A DNA stretch of 64,000 bases from Veillonellaceae bacterium (GTDB taxonomy: Bacteria; Bacillota; Negativicutes; Veillonellales; Veillonellaceae), in assembly GCA_900766245.1 (NCBI GenBank), contig CAAFUR010000035.1, forward strand, positions 46,106-110,105, read 5' to 3'. Under the pieces are notes generated by a model. That model saw nothing but the letters and a program-made list of their open reading frames with translations. It did not search any database and was not told the origin of the DNA. The translations under genes were made by a program, and so were the position numbers. Position 1 is the first letter of the stretch, and each line of letters starts with the position of its first letter. This document shows, piece by piece, positions 1 to 9,324 of the stretch.

Positions 1-316
1 CAGTACTACCTGGCGCAATCACCGCATCACAAATTTTTTCACGAACCAACCGTGTCGCCACCGCAATGGATGCATCTTTTTTCTTGCGTAACGCAATACT
101 AGGATGCTCATGCATTTCTATGACTTCACTAGCATGATGAATGGAAATTCTTGGATTCTCCAGTTCACCTTCTGCTTCTAAAATTTCTTTTATTTTACTT
201 TCATCACCGACAAGCACGATATCCATAGTATCATATTCGTGCACAGCGGCAATAGAGCCTAAGACTATTTCGAGGGGAGCAAAATCGCCACCCATAGCAT
301 CTACTGCAATCTTCAT
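1..316 (-). CDS. plsX: Phosphate acyltransferase PlsX (N-terminal part, runs off the window edge)
   Basis: PlsX makes acyl-phosphate from acyl-ACP at the cytoplasmic membrane face, the first step of phosphatidic acid synthesis in most bacteria. The visible N-terminus begins MKIAVDAMGGDFAP, the usual PlsX opening with the DAMGGD motif, and continues with IAPGSTG near the window edge. About 105 codons are present; the rest lies to the left of position 1. It begins 9 bases after the fapR stop and is surely cotranscribed with it, the standard fapR-plsX order of Firmicutes. Confidence 0.93.
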   Translation of the reverse strand, partial: MKIAVDAMGGDFAPLEIVLGSIAAVHEYDTMDIVLVGDESKIKEILEAEGELENPRISIHHASEVIEMHEHPSIALRKKKDASIAVATRLVREKICDAVIAPGST

Positions 317-325
317 AGTTCACCT

Positions 326-880
326 TTATTCTATCACAGATTCCATAATGAATTTAGCGCGAAACACTTCTTTTATGTTATCTTTGATTGTTACTTTTAT
401 AAAGAATTTTTCTCCTCGTTGTCGCACTAACTCTGCTTTCGCCGCTAAATTGACATCACTCTTAACAAGACTTTTATACTTAATATTCCCAACTCCAGCA
501 ATCATCGTAGGTACTCCTACAATGGCTCTCGCCAATGAGTTCGCTTGAGCATATAAATATTGTGCCTCTACGTAACCAGAGCGATCCAGCATATCTTTTG
601 TAGTGCGAAGAACACTGATGCCGTATTGTCCTACTGCTAAATCAATGACATCTCCTACCACATCTGCCCGATCTATATGCTGTCGGTCATCAGAATGCTC
701 CTGTGCCATTGCCTTAATCCGTTCACGTAATTCAGGAATGCCCAAAGCCAACCGATCCAATCGAATGGTAGGAACACTGACACCAAAATATGTGGCCAAT
801 TCCTCATCTGTCGTGAAGGGACTTATATTCAGTTTTTCGCGCAATAACTGTTGTCGTTCTTCCTTCTTTATACGACTCAT
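326..880 (-). CDS. fapR: FapR, malonyl-CoA-responsive repressor of lipid synthesis genes
   Basis: FapR represses fatty acid and phospholipid genes and is released by malonyl-CoA. The N-terminal third carries a DeoR-like helix-turn-helix (TDEELATYFGVSVPTIRLDR); the rest fits the hot-dog fold effector domain. I chose the ATG at 880 (protein starts MSRIKKEERQ, 184 residues, the usual size) because AAAGGTGG lies 6 bases upstream. An in-frame ATG at 901 has no such site. Position directly upstream of plsX supports the identity. I could not find a clear copy of the consensus FapR operator in its own promoter. Confidence 0.9.
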   Translation of the reverse strand: MSRIKKEERQQLLREKLNISPFTTDEELATYFGVSVPTIRLDRLALGIPELRERIKAMAQEHSDDRQHIDRADVVGDVIDLAVGQYGISVLRTTKDMLDRSGYVEAQYLYAQANSLARAIVGVPTMIAGVGNIKYKSLVKSDVNLAAKAELVRQRGEKFFIKVTIKDNIKEVFRAKFIMESVIE

Positions 881-920
881 ATAACCACCTTTTATGACCA
901 AGTAATAATACTTCCATACA

Positions 921-950
921 ATTATACTCTAAAATGATAATAGTATGCAA
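921..950 (-). promoter_or_regulatory. Promoter of fapR-plsX
   Basis: Read on the minus strand, TTGCAT (945-950) and TATAAT (921-926) are separated by 18 bases, a good sigma-A type pair 40 bases upstream of the fapR start. The remaining bases up to 983 hold nothing else I can recognise. Confidence 0.6.
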
Positions 951-983
951 GCTTTTCTTTATTACTATGCAAAATATGCATAC

Positions 984-2132
984 TTATTTGAGAATGGTCA
1001 ACGTTCCTTCATTCCTTCTTACATGGATTGGTGCGCTTCTATCCATTGTAGCAGGTCTACGGTCTACTACTTTAATATACCCTTTTAATACATCCACTAC
1101 GATAGGATATACATCTTCTTGGTATATGATACCCGCCGTTTCTGGAGTATCCCCACCAATGATATTTTGAATGTGGCTTCCTGTGAAAGCATATCCTTTC
1201 CCTGTAGCCAACAGCAGTTCTTCATGACCAGTACGATGTCGCTTAGCTCCAATCCACTGATGATGCCAAGCGGCATTATTTTTTAATACTAAGGTAATAC
1301 CTGATTGATGAGGATTAATGCCACTTTCAGCAAATTCATTTAAAGCTCCACCAGTCCAATTGGAGTCCTTTGTGCCAAGATTCATCGCGATATATGAGCC
1401 ATGACGACCTGGATTAGGGTTCAACCCATAATTTTTATTAAGCACACCAAGATTACCCGTCACTTGTACTGTCGGATACTGATCAACCTGCTCCACAGAA
1501 GAAATCGTTGTGCTTGTATAGGTATCAGCTAATCGGTTAGTACCAATGCCAATGCTACCTTCTTCGACAATAGCAGCATACACATCTGCCTGCTTAAATG
1601 GCACAGTTTCAATTTTCACAGGACCGTCTAACGTAATATAACTATCTTTATTAGCTTGTACCCCATTGCCAACGGCATGAATCACAGTAGGTCCGTGAAC
1701 AACAACCTGTGTGTCATACTTAGGGTCATCAATCTGTTTACGCCCAAATCCTGCGTATATGCCACTCATATAATAATGAGCCATTTCATCCGCTTGGTCA
1801 TAGTGGTGAGCATTACTTAGATCTACTTGCAAGCCCTTGTGGACAGTTAACTTAGTACCATCCAATACATAAATACCAGTTACATTATGTTGCTTCTGCT
1901 GCACCGTGTCATACCCTACACCATTTACCTTAATATGCAGTCCCTCTGGATAGTTGAGCACCTCATGGTATTTGCGCATCGCCACAGCTCGCCCCGCTGT
2001 GCTTACCTCAATGAGCTCCGGTTGCGTCACAACCTGTTGAAAGCCTATCTCTGCCGACGCTCCATACACAAATGGTACAGTACTCAAACATGCCATAACA
2101 AGTCCTGCTAGTACATTTCGCTTATCATTCAT
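984..2132 (-). CDS. Secreted protein resembling an autotransporter passenger without a barrel
   Basis: 382 residues with a clear signal peptide (MNDKRNVLAGLVMACLSTVP, cleavage near YGASA). The mature part is rich in short beta-strand and Gly/Asn turns (for example YITLDGPVKIE, GITLVLKNNAAWHHQ, GTLTILK), as in right-handed beta-helix passengers of type V secreted proteins. No C-terminal beta-barrel follows: the stop comes directly after GTLTILK and no barrel-like frame is seen downstream. It may be a truncated autotransporter or a free secreted protein. AAGGGGAG precedes the ATG, and an extended -10 (TGGTATACT) lies further upstream. Function unknown. Confidence 0.6.
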   Translation of the reverse strand: MNDKRNVLAGLVMACLSTVPFVYGASAEIGFQQVVTQPELIEVSTAGRAVAMRKYHEVLNYPEGLHIKVNGVGYDTVQQKQHNVTGIYVLDGTKLTVHKGLQVDLSNAHHYDQADEMAHYYMSGIYAGFGRKQIDDPKYDTQVVVHGPTVIHAVGNGVQANKDSYITLDGPVKIETVPFKQADVYAAIVEEGSIGIGTNRLADTYTSTTISSVEQVDQYPTVQVTGNLGVLNKNYGLNPNPGRHGSYIAMNLGTKDSNWTGGALNEFAESGINPHQSGITLVLKNNAAWHHQWIGAKRHRTGHEELLLATGKGYAFTGSHIQNIIGGDTPETAGIIYQEDVYPIVVDVLKGYIKVVDRRPATMDRSAPIHVRRNEGTLTILK

Positions 2133-2263
2133 ACATACTCCCCTTACGAATCACTTGGACCTCTACTATGAATATCTTTATATCCTCTTTAGTATACCAT
2201 TGGTAAGAGCCATTGCCTATGGTAGTGCTATTCCAATTGGTCATACAACATCTAGTAGGTAAC

Positions 2264-2294
2264 AAAATGAGACGCCCCTCGTCGGAACGTCTCA
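2264..2294 (-). terminator. Rho-independent terminator after the first TonB-dependent receptor
   Basis: On the minus strand TGAGACG (2288-2294) pairs with CGTCTCA (2268-2274) across a GC-rich loop, followed by TTTTGTT. It sits 23 bases beyond the receptor stop. Confidence 0.8.
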
Positions 2295-2316
2295 TATTAT
2301 TAATATTATAGTTGTA

Positions 2317-4560
2317 TTAGAATTTGAATTTCATACTTGCAGAATATGTGCGGCCTACTGTGGCTTCATCATCAAAGAAAATGCGATCAAATACATTTTG
2401 TACTCCAAATTGGATCGTCGTTTCTTTTGATAATTTATAATTCACAGAGAGATTCGAGATAACATAGCTATCCCGTGAACCATATTGTCCCGTAACCTCA
2501 TCCACTGATTGTCGACGGCTTATATATTGAGTATCGAAAAGAGCATTCCATTTTGAGCTCGTGTATTCAACCCCAGCATGGATGATATGTTTAGGAATAT
2601 CAAAATTAGTTTCTTCATATGCCTTAGCATTAGTTTGCGGAATAGCATTATGATTTACCCGTCCTGTTTGCCATGTGTAATTGCCAAACACTGACCACTT
2701 TGGAGACAATTGATGACGAAGTTCTAGTTCCACGCCACGACGAGTTTCAGAGTCTACATTACTGTACATTTTGTAATCAACTTTTTTATTTTTATAATAT
2801 GTTACAAATTTCACTTTATCTTTTGTGTTTACATAGAATCCTGTTATACCCAATGTAGTCTTCGTATCCCAAGATTTTTTCAATCCAACTTCAAAAGTAT
2901 CTGACTTTTCTGGATTTAAATCTGGGTTCGCTTTCACAGTACCACTATAACGATAAACTTGATTTAATGGCGGTGGATTAAAGGAGTGTCCATAGGATGC
3001 ATATATATTTAAAGAGTCTGTTACATAATGTTCTACACCAACTTTAGGGCTCCACTCTGTATATTTACCTTCTCCATGTTGTACTGTATCATATTGTTTC
3101 TTATCTTCATTATATGTAATATGCTGACCATCAAATTTTTTGAATTGATCCACACGAAGTCCCGTATACACAGCCCAATCATCATTTGGACGATACGTAT
3201 CTTGTAAGAATAACGCTATATTACGAGTAGTCCCTTTATTCACTTCATAAACCCCATCTGGATACGTCGTAGAATCATAAGAACTATGGTCTCTCCAATT
3301 GGTTAAATCTCTACGTGTTTGATCAAAACTTTCTTGTTTCCAGTTAAGACCAGCTACAACAGTATGTTTTCCTATATGTTCCCATATTTTTTGAGTATCA
3401 AAGTTAATTGTTTTTCCTGGATAGAAGGAATCATCTCCAGGTCCGTTATAGTCCGCTGTCTTAGGGTTATTTGGACTAGAAAATCCATCTTTCTTACGAT
3501 CTAATATATTGAAAGAGGCCTGTATTTTATTAGCGTCATTTTTATATTGTAAACCATGAGAATGATATTCTCGTAATCCATCATACCCTAAATATCTATA
3601 TGTTTTTAGTTCTACTCCCTCATTGTCATTTACTTTTACAATACCAGCAAATACAGGTTTCCCCTTTTCTGTAATTGTACTCATAGGATTCTTATACACA
3701 TATGTGTTATTAGTATATAAATAAGAATATGTTAGGGATTCCTTATCTCTCAATTTCACAGTTGCATAAACAGACAAGTTTTTATTATTGAAAGCTTTAT
3801 CTCCACGACTACCTAACAAATAGTCACCATCCTTTGTTTGCGGAATAGGCGTATCTGGAGTAATTGTTTTATCACCCGCTTCTAACTCGTATGCACCTCC
3901 TACGATAAAGAATCCTGGGAATCCACCTGTCCTACGTTGTTCTGCAGAAACGCCTACAGATACACGATCAGTTACGCGCGCATCAAATCCTAATTCATTA
4001 TTCCATGTGCCATGGGAGCTATGTCCTATTTGTCCATGCCAATGAATATCTCGTACAGATTCTTTAGGTGCTACTTGTTTTGTTTGAATGCTAATAACAC
4101 CGGCTACACCTCTACCACCATAAAGTGAGGAACTAGCACCTCGCACCAATTCAATACGATCAATCGTATGTACTGGAATAGCTTCCCAATCTACGCCATT
4201 ATTAAAAGTATTATTCATTGGTACACCATTAAGCAATACTAATATATTAGTAGAACCAAAGCCACGAATTTGTAAACCACCATTCCCAACTTGACTTTTA
4301 TATACACCTGGTAATAGTTGTAACGCATCTGCTACAGTATCCACCCGTTTGGCTTCAATATCTTTTTGTGTCACTACAGATACTGAGCTAGGTGTTTTAG
4401 CAACGTCTTCCATCGTCCGTGTAGCTGTTACTGTCACTGTTGGCAATATAACGGTTTCCTCTGCTGCAGAAGTATCCACTGCCTGTACCGCTTGACTCGT
4501 CATAGCAGACAAAATCATGGACAATAACGCTAATTGTGCCTTACCTATTTTTGTTTTCAT
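2317..4560 (-). CDS. TonB-dependent outer-membrane receptor
   Basis: 747 residues. A signal peptide (ends near SQAVQA) is followed by a TonB-box-like stretch (ETVILPTVTVTATRT), a plug domain of about 130 residues (QIRGFGSTNILVLLNGVPMN, RIELVRGASSSLYGGRGVAG, VISIQTK) and a 22-strand-type barrel ending in the aromatic residue F (SMKFKF). Such receptors use the TonB-ExbBD proton-motive link to import siderophores, haem, cobalamin or other chelates; the substrate cannot be read from sequence. It is a close paralogue of the receptor at 4788-7049. The two genes have separate terminators and promoters, so they can be regulated independently. The ATG at 4560 has AAGGGGAG upstream. Confidence 0.92.
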   Translation of the reverse strand: MKTKIGKAQLALLSMILSAMTSQAVQAVDTSAAEETVILPTVTVTATRTMEDVAKTPSSVSVVTQKDIEAKRVDTVADALQLLPGVYKSQVGNGGLQIRGFGSTNILVLLNGVPMNNTFNNGVDWEAIPVHTIDRIELVRGASSSLYGGRGVAGVISIQTKQVAPKESVRDIHWHGQIGHSSHGTWNNELGFDARVTDRVSVGVSAEQRRTGGFPGFFIVGGAYELEAGDKTITPDTPIPQTKDGDYLLGSRGDKAFNNKNLSVYATVKLRDKESLTYSYLYTNNTYVYKNPMSTITEKGKPVFAGIVKVNDNEGVELKTYRYLGYDGLREYHSHGLQYKNDANKIQASFNILDRKKDGFSSPNNPKTADYNGPGDDSFYPGKTINFDTQKIWEHIGKHTVVAGLNWKQESFDQTRRDLTNWRDHSSYDSTTYPDGVYEVNKGTTRNIALFLQDTYRPNDDWAVYTGLRVDQFKKFDGQHITYNEDKKQYDTVQHGEGKYTEWSPKVGVEHYVTDSLNIYASYGHSFNPPPLNQVYRYSGTVKANPDLNPEKSDTFEVGLKKSWDTKTTLGITGFYVNTKDKVKFVTYYKNKKVDYKMYSNVDSETRRGVELELRHQLSPKWSVFGNYTWQTGRVNHNAIPQTNAKAYEETNFDIPKHIIHAGVEYTSSKWNALFDTQYISRRQSVDEVTGQYGSRDSYVISNLSVNYKLSKETTIQFGVQNVFDRIFFDDEATVGRTYSASMKFKF

Positions 4561-4737
4561 ACGTACTCCCCTTGTCTATACTAAAAATAAAATATCCTAT
4601 TTTATAGTATAGCACTAATTTTCATCATTGAAAGTCCTCACACAATGAATGTTAGTTATTTTTACACTTAATATTATGATATTCTCCCTTTTCTATGTCT
4701 TACACTTATGAACATACACCCTTTAAAAACTTATTAT

Positions 4738-4776
4738 GAAAAATGAGACATTCATACAATGAATGTCTCATTTTTC
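4738..4776 (-). terminator. Long perfect hairpin terminator after the second TonB receptor
   Basis: An 18-base-pair perfect inverted repeat around a 3-base loop (centre at 4757) with AT-rich arms: AAAAATGAGACATTCAT on one side, its complement on the other. Runs of A and T on both ends allow termination in either direction. The 177 bases between it and the first receptor start (4560) carry that gene's promoter: a TATACT -10 element read on the minus strand. Confidence 0.8.
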
Positions 4777-4787
4777 AGATTTCTATA

Positions 4788-7049
4788 TTAAAATTTGAAT
4801 TTCATGCCTACATTATACGTACGGCCACCTGTTGCTTCTCTCGCATAGTATTCACGATTGAAGATATTTTGTACTCCAAATTGTAATGTTGCTTCTTTGG
4901 ATACTTTGTAATTTACGGACGCATTAGTCAAGAAGTACGCATCTTCTGACTCCGGCTCACCACCGGCAGTATCTTTGCTGTTGCGGGAGCTTACGTATTG
5001 CATATCCCATAAGGCATTCCACTTGCCACTATTGTATTCAAAACCACCATGGAATAAGTGCCTTGGAATTTCAAAGTTTTGTTCTTTTCCATCACTTTGA
5101 TCTGTATTGGCCAAAGCTTTACTTTCTATATATCCCATTTGCCATGTATAGTTTCCAAAGACAGACCATTTGTTAGACAACTTGTGACGAAGTTCTAATT
5201 CTACACCACGACGTGTTTCTGATCCTATATTGATATACTTTTTGTAATCCTCAGTACCATCTGTCTTTTTAAATGTAACATATTGAATTTTATCCTTTGT
5301 ATTCACATAAAAGGCTGCTACGTTTAATTTTGTACTTTCATTCCAAGATTTTTTCAAACCAAGTTCAAAGGTATCGGAATGTTCTGGATCTAACTCTGGA
5401 TTTGCATGAATAGGAGTTTTAGATGTTTGACCGAAGCGGTACACTTGGTACAAGGTTGGCGGCGCAAAAGAATGACCATAAGATGCGTAGACGTTAGTGG
5501 AATCGTCAAGGTATCGTTCTACAGACAACTTAGGACTCACTTCAATATAAGAACCATCGTTGTGGTGTACTACATCATAGGATTTCGTTTCCTTTTTATA
5601 CTCCCCATGGGATCCATCGTACTTTTTAAAATGATCTAAACGAAGTCCAGCATAAATAGCCCAATCATCGTTAGGGCGATATGTATCTTGTACAAAAACT
5701 GCCATCGTGCGAGATGCCCCTGTATTCGTTTCACTCACGCCGTTAGGGAATACCTTAGTATCTTTAGAGCTTTTATCACGCCAATGTTGTAAAGAAATCT
5801 TTTCTTGATCAAACCGTTCTTGTTTCCAATTCAATCCCCCTACAATTTGATGTTTTCCTTGAGCCTTCCATGCCTTTTGTACATCTAGATTGTATGCTTT
5901 TCCAGGATAGAAGGAGTGAGAACCTGGTCCTTCATAATCACCAGTTGTAGCTTTTTCTGGCACAGAATAGCCATCTTTCTTTTTATCTAAATAGCCCAAA
6001 GAAATCTGCAATTTATTTGCTTCATTTTTATATTGCAAACTATGAGAATGATATTCTCGCTCTGCATCATGACCTAAGAAACTATTGCCATTAAGAGATA
6101 CATATTTTTTATCACTAACCTTGATATCCCCTGTAAAAACTGTCTTTCCATTTACTGTAACCGCACTAATTGGATTGTGGTAAGAGTACTTATGGTTCGC
6201 ATATACATAGCGATAGGTTAGCGTTTCTTTGTCGCCTAGGTTCATCGTAATATAAGCAGACAAATTCTTATTATGCAAAGATTTATCCCCACGATTCCCT
6301 AACACATATTTACCACTTTTCAATTGTTCCAACGGCATATCTGGTGTAATCGCTTTTACCTTACTAGTAATTGCTTTGCTCTTATCGGTCACAAAAAATC
6401 CCGGGAACCCATTTGTGCGACGCTCCTCTGCTGAGACACCAATGGCTACCGTATCAGACACGCGAGCATCAAATCCTAGTTCGTTGTTCCAAGTACCATA
6501 GGTACCACCATTCACCTTACCGTGCCAACGAATATCCTTGCGATCAGCTTTTGGTACCACTTGTTTTGTTTTGATGCTGATCACACCTGCAACACCCTTG
6601 CCACCATACAAAGAGGAACTAGCACCACGCACTAATTCAATGCGTTCAATGGAATGCACAGGAATCACTTCCCAATCCACTTTATTATTGAAAGAATTAT
6701 TCATCGGCACGCCATCAACGAGTACCGATATATTTTTTGAATCGAATCCACGGATTTGTATTTCACCTGCCGAAGCTTGACTTTTATACACCCCTGGTAA
6801 TAATTGTATCGCATCTGCAACCGTATCCACCTTGCGATTTTCAATATCCTTCGCTGTCACCACAGACACAGAACTAGGCGTTTTTGAAATATCTTGTAAG
6901 GTTCTCGTTGCCGTTACCGTTACATCTGGTAAGATCACTGTTTCTTCTACCGCTTGCGCATCATGAGCATACCCTGTATAACTGCCCAACGCTACCGTAA
7001 CCATAGATAATAATAGTAACCGCGTTGCATTTCGTTTAACTTGTTTCAT
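4788..7049 (-). CDS. TonB-dependent outer-membrane receptor (paralogue)
   Basis: 753 residues from the ATG at 7049, chosen because AAGGGAAG lies 6 bases upstream; the frame stays open 26 codons further without a ribosome site and through the promoter. Signal peptide MKQVKRNATRLLLLSMVTVA, TonB box (ETVILPDVTVTATRT), plug (QIRGFDSKNISVLVDGVPMN, RIELVRGASSSLYGGKGVAG) and barrel ending GMKFKF. The plug and C-terminal barrel strands are nearly the same as in the neighbour, while surface-loop segments differ, which suggests duplication followed by loop divergence and different ligands. Confidence 0.92.
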   Translation of the reverse strand: MKQVKRNATRLLLLSMVTVALGSYTGYAHDAQAVEETVILPDVTVTATRTLQDISKTPSSVSVVTAKDIENRKVDTVADAIQLLPGVYKSQASAGEIQIRGFDSKNISVLVDGVPMNNSFNNKVDWEVIPVHSIERIELVRGASSSLYGGKGVAGVISIKTKQVVPKADRKDIRWHGKVNGGTYGTWNNELGFDARVSDTVAIGVSAEERRTNGFPGFFVTDKSKAITSKVKAITPDMPLEQLKSGKYVLGNRGDKSLHNKNLSAYITMNLGDKETLTYRYVYANHKYSYHNPISAVTVNGKTVFTGDIKVSDKKYVSLNGNSFLGHDAEREYHSHSLQYKNEANKLQISLGYLDKKKDGYSVPEKATTGDYEGPGSHSFYPGKAYNLDVQKAWKAQGKHQIVGGLNWKQERFDQEKISLQHWRDKSSKDTKVFPNGVSETNTGASRTMAVFVQDTYRPNDDWAIYAGLRLDHFKKYDGSHGEYKKETKSYDVVHHNDGSYIEVSPKLSVERYLDDSTNVYASYGHSFAPPTLYQVYRFGQTSKTPIHANPELDPEHSDTFELGLKKSWNESTKLNVAAFYVNTKDKIQYVTFKKTDGTEDYKKYINIGSETRRGVELELRHKLSNKWSVFGNYTWQMGYIESKALANTDQSDGKEQNFEIPRHLFHGGFEYNSGKWNALWDMQYVSSRNSKDTAGGEPESEDAYFLTNASVNYKVSKEATLQFGVQNIFNREYYAREATGGRTYNVGMKFKF

Positions 7050-7094
7050 TCGTACTTCCCTTCTTACTGTAAAACAAACATTAAGTTTTCTATT

Positions 7095-7122
7095 AGTATA
7101 CCATTCATTTTCAATATTGCAA
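7095..7122 (-). promoter_or_regulatory. Promoter of the second TonB receptor
   Basis: Minus strand TTGCAA (7117-7122), 16-base spacer, TGG-extended TATACT (7095-7100). The spacer contains TGAAAATGAATGG, an AT-rich half-site pattern that could bind a Fur-type repressor; the receptor at 2317-4560 has a similar TGATGAAAATTAG in the same place. The regulator assignment is only a guess. Confidence 0.5.
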
Positions 7123-7153
7123 ATCATTTTGTGAAAATATCTTCATATATAAC

Positions 7154-7179
7154 AAAAAAGCGGCCGAAGCCGCTTTTTG
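7154..7179 (-). terminator. Terminator of rpsO
   Basis: On the minus strand AAGCGGC-TTCG-GCCGCTT followed by a run of T: a tight GC stem with a UUCG tetraloop, directly after the rpsO stop. Confidence 0.9.
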
Positions 7180-7192
7180 TAAGTACGTAAAA

Positions 7193-7459
7193 TTATTTAC
7201 GTAAGCCTAATTTTTCTAAGATCGCACGGTAACGTTCGATATCTTTACGACGAAGGTAGTCAAGCATGTTACGACGTTGACCAACTAATTTTAAAAGACC
7301 ACGACGGGAATGATGATCTTTTTTGTGCTCTTTTAAATGCTCAGTTAAGTATACAATGCGGTTAGTTAAAATCGCGATTTGCACTTCTGGGGATCCAGTG
7401 TCACCTTCGTGAACAGCAAATTCTTTAATAATAGCTGCTTTAGCTTCTGTAGTTAACAT
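7193..7459 (-). CDS. rpsO: 30S ribosomal protein S15
   Basis: 88 residues, the exact family size, with the typical S15 sequence GDTGSPEVQIAILTNRI, HKKDHHSRRGLL and VGQRRNMLDYL. S15 binds the central domain of 16S rRNA early in 30S assembly. AGGAGGAC precedes the ATG. It is a monocistronic unit here, with its own leader and terminator; the pnp gene that often follows rpsO is 26 kb away. Confidence 0.98.
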   Translation of the reverse strand: MLTTEAKAAIIKEFAVHEGDTGSPEVQIAILTNRIVYLTEHLKEHKKDHHSRRGLLKLVGQRRNMLDYLRRKDIERYRAILEKLGLRK

Positions 7460-7545
7460 ATTTCATGTCCTCCTAAAAATTACAATTCCATAGGCCAAAG
7501 TAATGGGCGGAGACTCAATTACCTCGCCTAGGTTAATACATCGGT
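7460..7545 (-). promoter_or_regulatory. 5' leader of rpsO, possible S15 autoregulatory element
   Basis: The leader contains an inverted repeat GGCGAG...CTCCGCC (7506-7528) about 50 bases upstream of the ATG, downstream of a TATTAT -10 element. S15 mRNAs in several phyla fold a leader that S15 binds to repress itself. The hairpin here is imperfect and I cannot match it to a named leader class. Confidence 0.35.
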
Positions 7546-7582
7546 ATCTATAATACTATACTTTGTGGTAAAAGTAAAGTAC

Positions 7583-8374
7583 TTAGCCCAACATCATGCG
7601 GTCACTGAGGGTATTTTTGCTGGCTACTTCAAAGCGCTCTAATAAATCTTGTACGGTTAAGCTAGACTTCTCTTCTCCTCGTACATCGTAGATAACTTTA
7701 CCATTATCCATCATAATCAAGCGATTGCCGAATCGTAAGGCATCACGCATATTATGGGTAATCATCAAGGTAGTCAAATGATGTTCTTTTACCAATTCAT
7801 CTGTGAGCTGCAATACTTTTTCTGCCGTTTTAGGATCTAAGGCTGCCGTATGTTCATCTAGTAACAGCACTTCTAGCTTCAACATAGTGGCCATCAACAA
7901 AGTAATGGATTGCCGTTGACCACCACTTAATAATCCCATACTAGATGACAAGCGATTTTCTAAACCCAAATCTAAACGTGCCAACTGTTGCTTAAACAAT
8001 TCTCTTTCATTTTCTTTAAAAGCCCAAGATAATCCCATTTGTTTGCCACGGCGCAATGCGAGAAGCATGTTCTCCTCAATTTGCATATTTCCTGCTGTGC
8101 CCAACATAGGATCTTGGAAGACACGACCAATGTATTTGGCCCGTTTGTATTCCGCCATATGAGTGACGTCTATATCATTAATATGCAATGTACCTTCATC
8201 GACAGGGAATACCCCAGCGATGGAGTTCAACAACGTACTTTTACCAGCTCCATTACCACCGATAACAGTCACAAAATCTCCATCTTCTAATCGTAAGTCA
8301 ATGCCACGAAGAGCTATTTTTTCATTCACAGTGCCTTTATGGAAGGCTTTCACAATTCCTTTTAATTCTAACAT
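7583..8374 (-). CDS. ABC transporter ATP-binding protein (TrpXYZ-like importer)
   Basis: 263 residues. Walker A GGNGAGKST, signature LSGGQRQS, Walker B VLLLDEHTAALD (a His in place of the usual Pro after Glu), and the switch His in MITHNM. It belongs with the permease and substrate-binding genes just upstream (gaps of 15 and 35 bases), giving a classic three-gene importer. The set matches the family of uncharacterised or tryptophan/tyrosine ABC importers whose binding protein lacks a known ligand in most species. Energises uptake at the inner membrane. Confidence 0.88.
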   Translation of the reverse strand: MLELKGIVKAFHKGTVNEKIALRGIDLRLEDGDFVTVIGGNGAGKSTLLNSIAGVFPVDEGTLHINDIDVTHMAEYKRAKYIGRVFQDPMLGTAGNMQIEENMLLALRRGKQMGLSWAFKENERELFKQQLARLDLGLENRLSSSMGLLSGGQRQSITLLMATMLKLEVLLLDEHTAALDPKTAEKVLQLTDELVKEHHLTTLMITHNMRDALRFGNRLIMMDNGKVIYDVRGEEKSSLTVQDLLERFEVASKNTLSDRMMLG

Positions 8375-8389
8375 GTGTGCACCCTCCTC

Positions 8390-9289
8390 TTAACCACGAC
8401 GAAATTTACCTTGCCACGTTGGTAAAGATAGGGCAAGAGCTACTAATATAGCGGTAAATAATTTCAAATCATTTGGAGGCATACCTAGGTATAGCACAGT
8501 AGCAATGACAATACGGTAAATAATGGAACCGAATACAACGGCTACTAAGCTCAACACGAAGGAAGAATTACCAAATAGTTTGCGCACTATTGAAGAAGAA
8601 GCAAATAATACTTCCCCGATGATAACAGATGCCAAACCAATAACGATAGTCCCTACACCCATACCGATATCTGCGAAGCCTTGGGATTGGGCAATTAAAG
8701 CGCCGGATACAGCTACGAACCCGTTGGATAATAATAAGCCAAGGACAATCATGGAATCTGTGTTCACCCCTTGGGCTCGAATCATTTGTGGATTTACCCC
8801 CGTAGCACGGATCGATGTACCTAGTTCAGTACCGAAGAACCAGAATAAGAATAATCCCACTACCACCGTGACTACTACACCAATGATGGTCAATGCCACC
8901 GCATTGGAAATACCCATGCTATGAATGGCAGAGTACACTGTATCCATGCGTAATAAGGAAATGTTTGCTTTCCCCATAATATGTAAGTTCACAGAATATA
9001 AGGCAATCATTGTTAAGATACCAGCTAGTAATGCGGGAATTTTTAATTTGGTATGTATCCAGCCCGTTACAGCACCGGCAATCATACCACCAATGCCTGC
9101 TATCACTACTGTTAACCAAGGATTGACACCCATGGTAATCAATACCGCAGAAATAGCAGCACCCATAGGGAAACTACCTTCTACTGTTAAATCTGCTACG
9201 TCTAAAATTCTGAAAGTAATAAATACACCCAATGCCAACAATGCCCACAATAGGCCTTGTGCAATGGTACTAATGATTAAGTTTGTCAT
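8390..9289 (-). CDS. ABC transporter permease, branched-chain-amino-acid type
   Basis: 299 residues and about eight to nine hydrophobic segments, with the family features ADLTVEGSFPMGAA near the N-terminus, ATGVNPQMIRAQG in a cytoplasmic loop, and FADIGMGVGTIVIGLASVIIGE. This is the membrane part of the importer encoded with the ATPase downstream and the binding protein upstream. Confidence 0.88.
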   Translation of the reverse strand: MTNLIISTIAQGLLWALLALGVFITFRILDVADLTVEGSFPMGAAISAVLITMGVNPWLTVVIAGIGGMIAGAVTGWIHTKLKIPALLAGILTMIALYSVNLHIMGKANISLLRMDTVYSAIHSMGISNAVALTIIGVVVTVVVGLFLFWFFGTELGTSIRATGVNPQMIRAQGVNTDSMIVLGLLLSNGFVAVSGALIAQSQGFADIGMGVGTIVIGLASVIIGEVLFASSSIVRKLFGNSSFVLSLVAVVFGSIIYRIVIATVLYLGMPPNDLKLFTAILVALALSLPTWQGKFRRG

Positions 9290-9324
9290 AGATCCTCCTA
9301 CTCGGGGTTGCCCCCACTACTATA

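Noticed and set aside
8523..8924. Plus-strand open frame of 133 codons
   Set aside because: It mirrors the permease gene, lacks a ribosome site and shows no recognisable protein pattern; the same applies to the many other long frames opposite pnp, hypD, galU and mfd.
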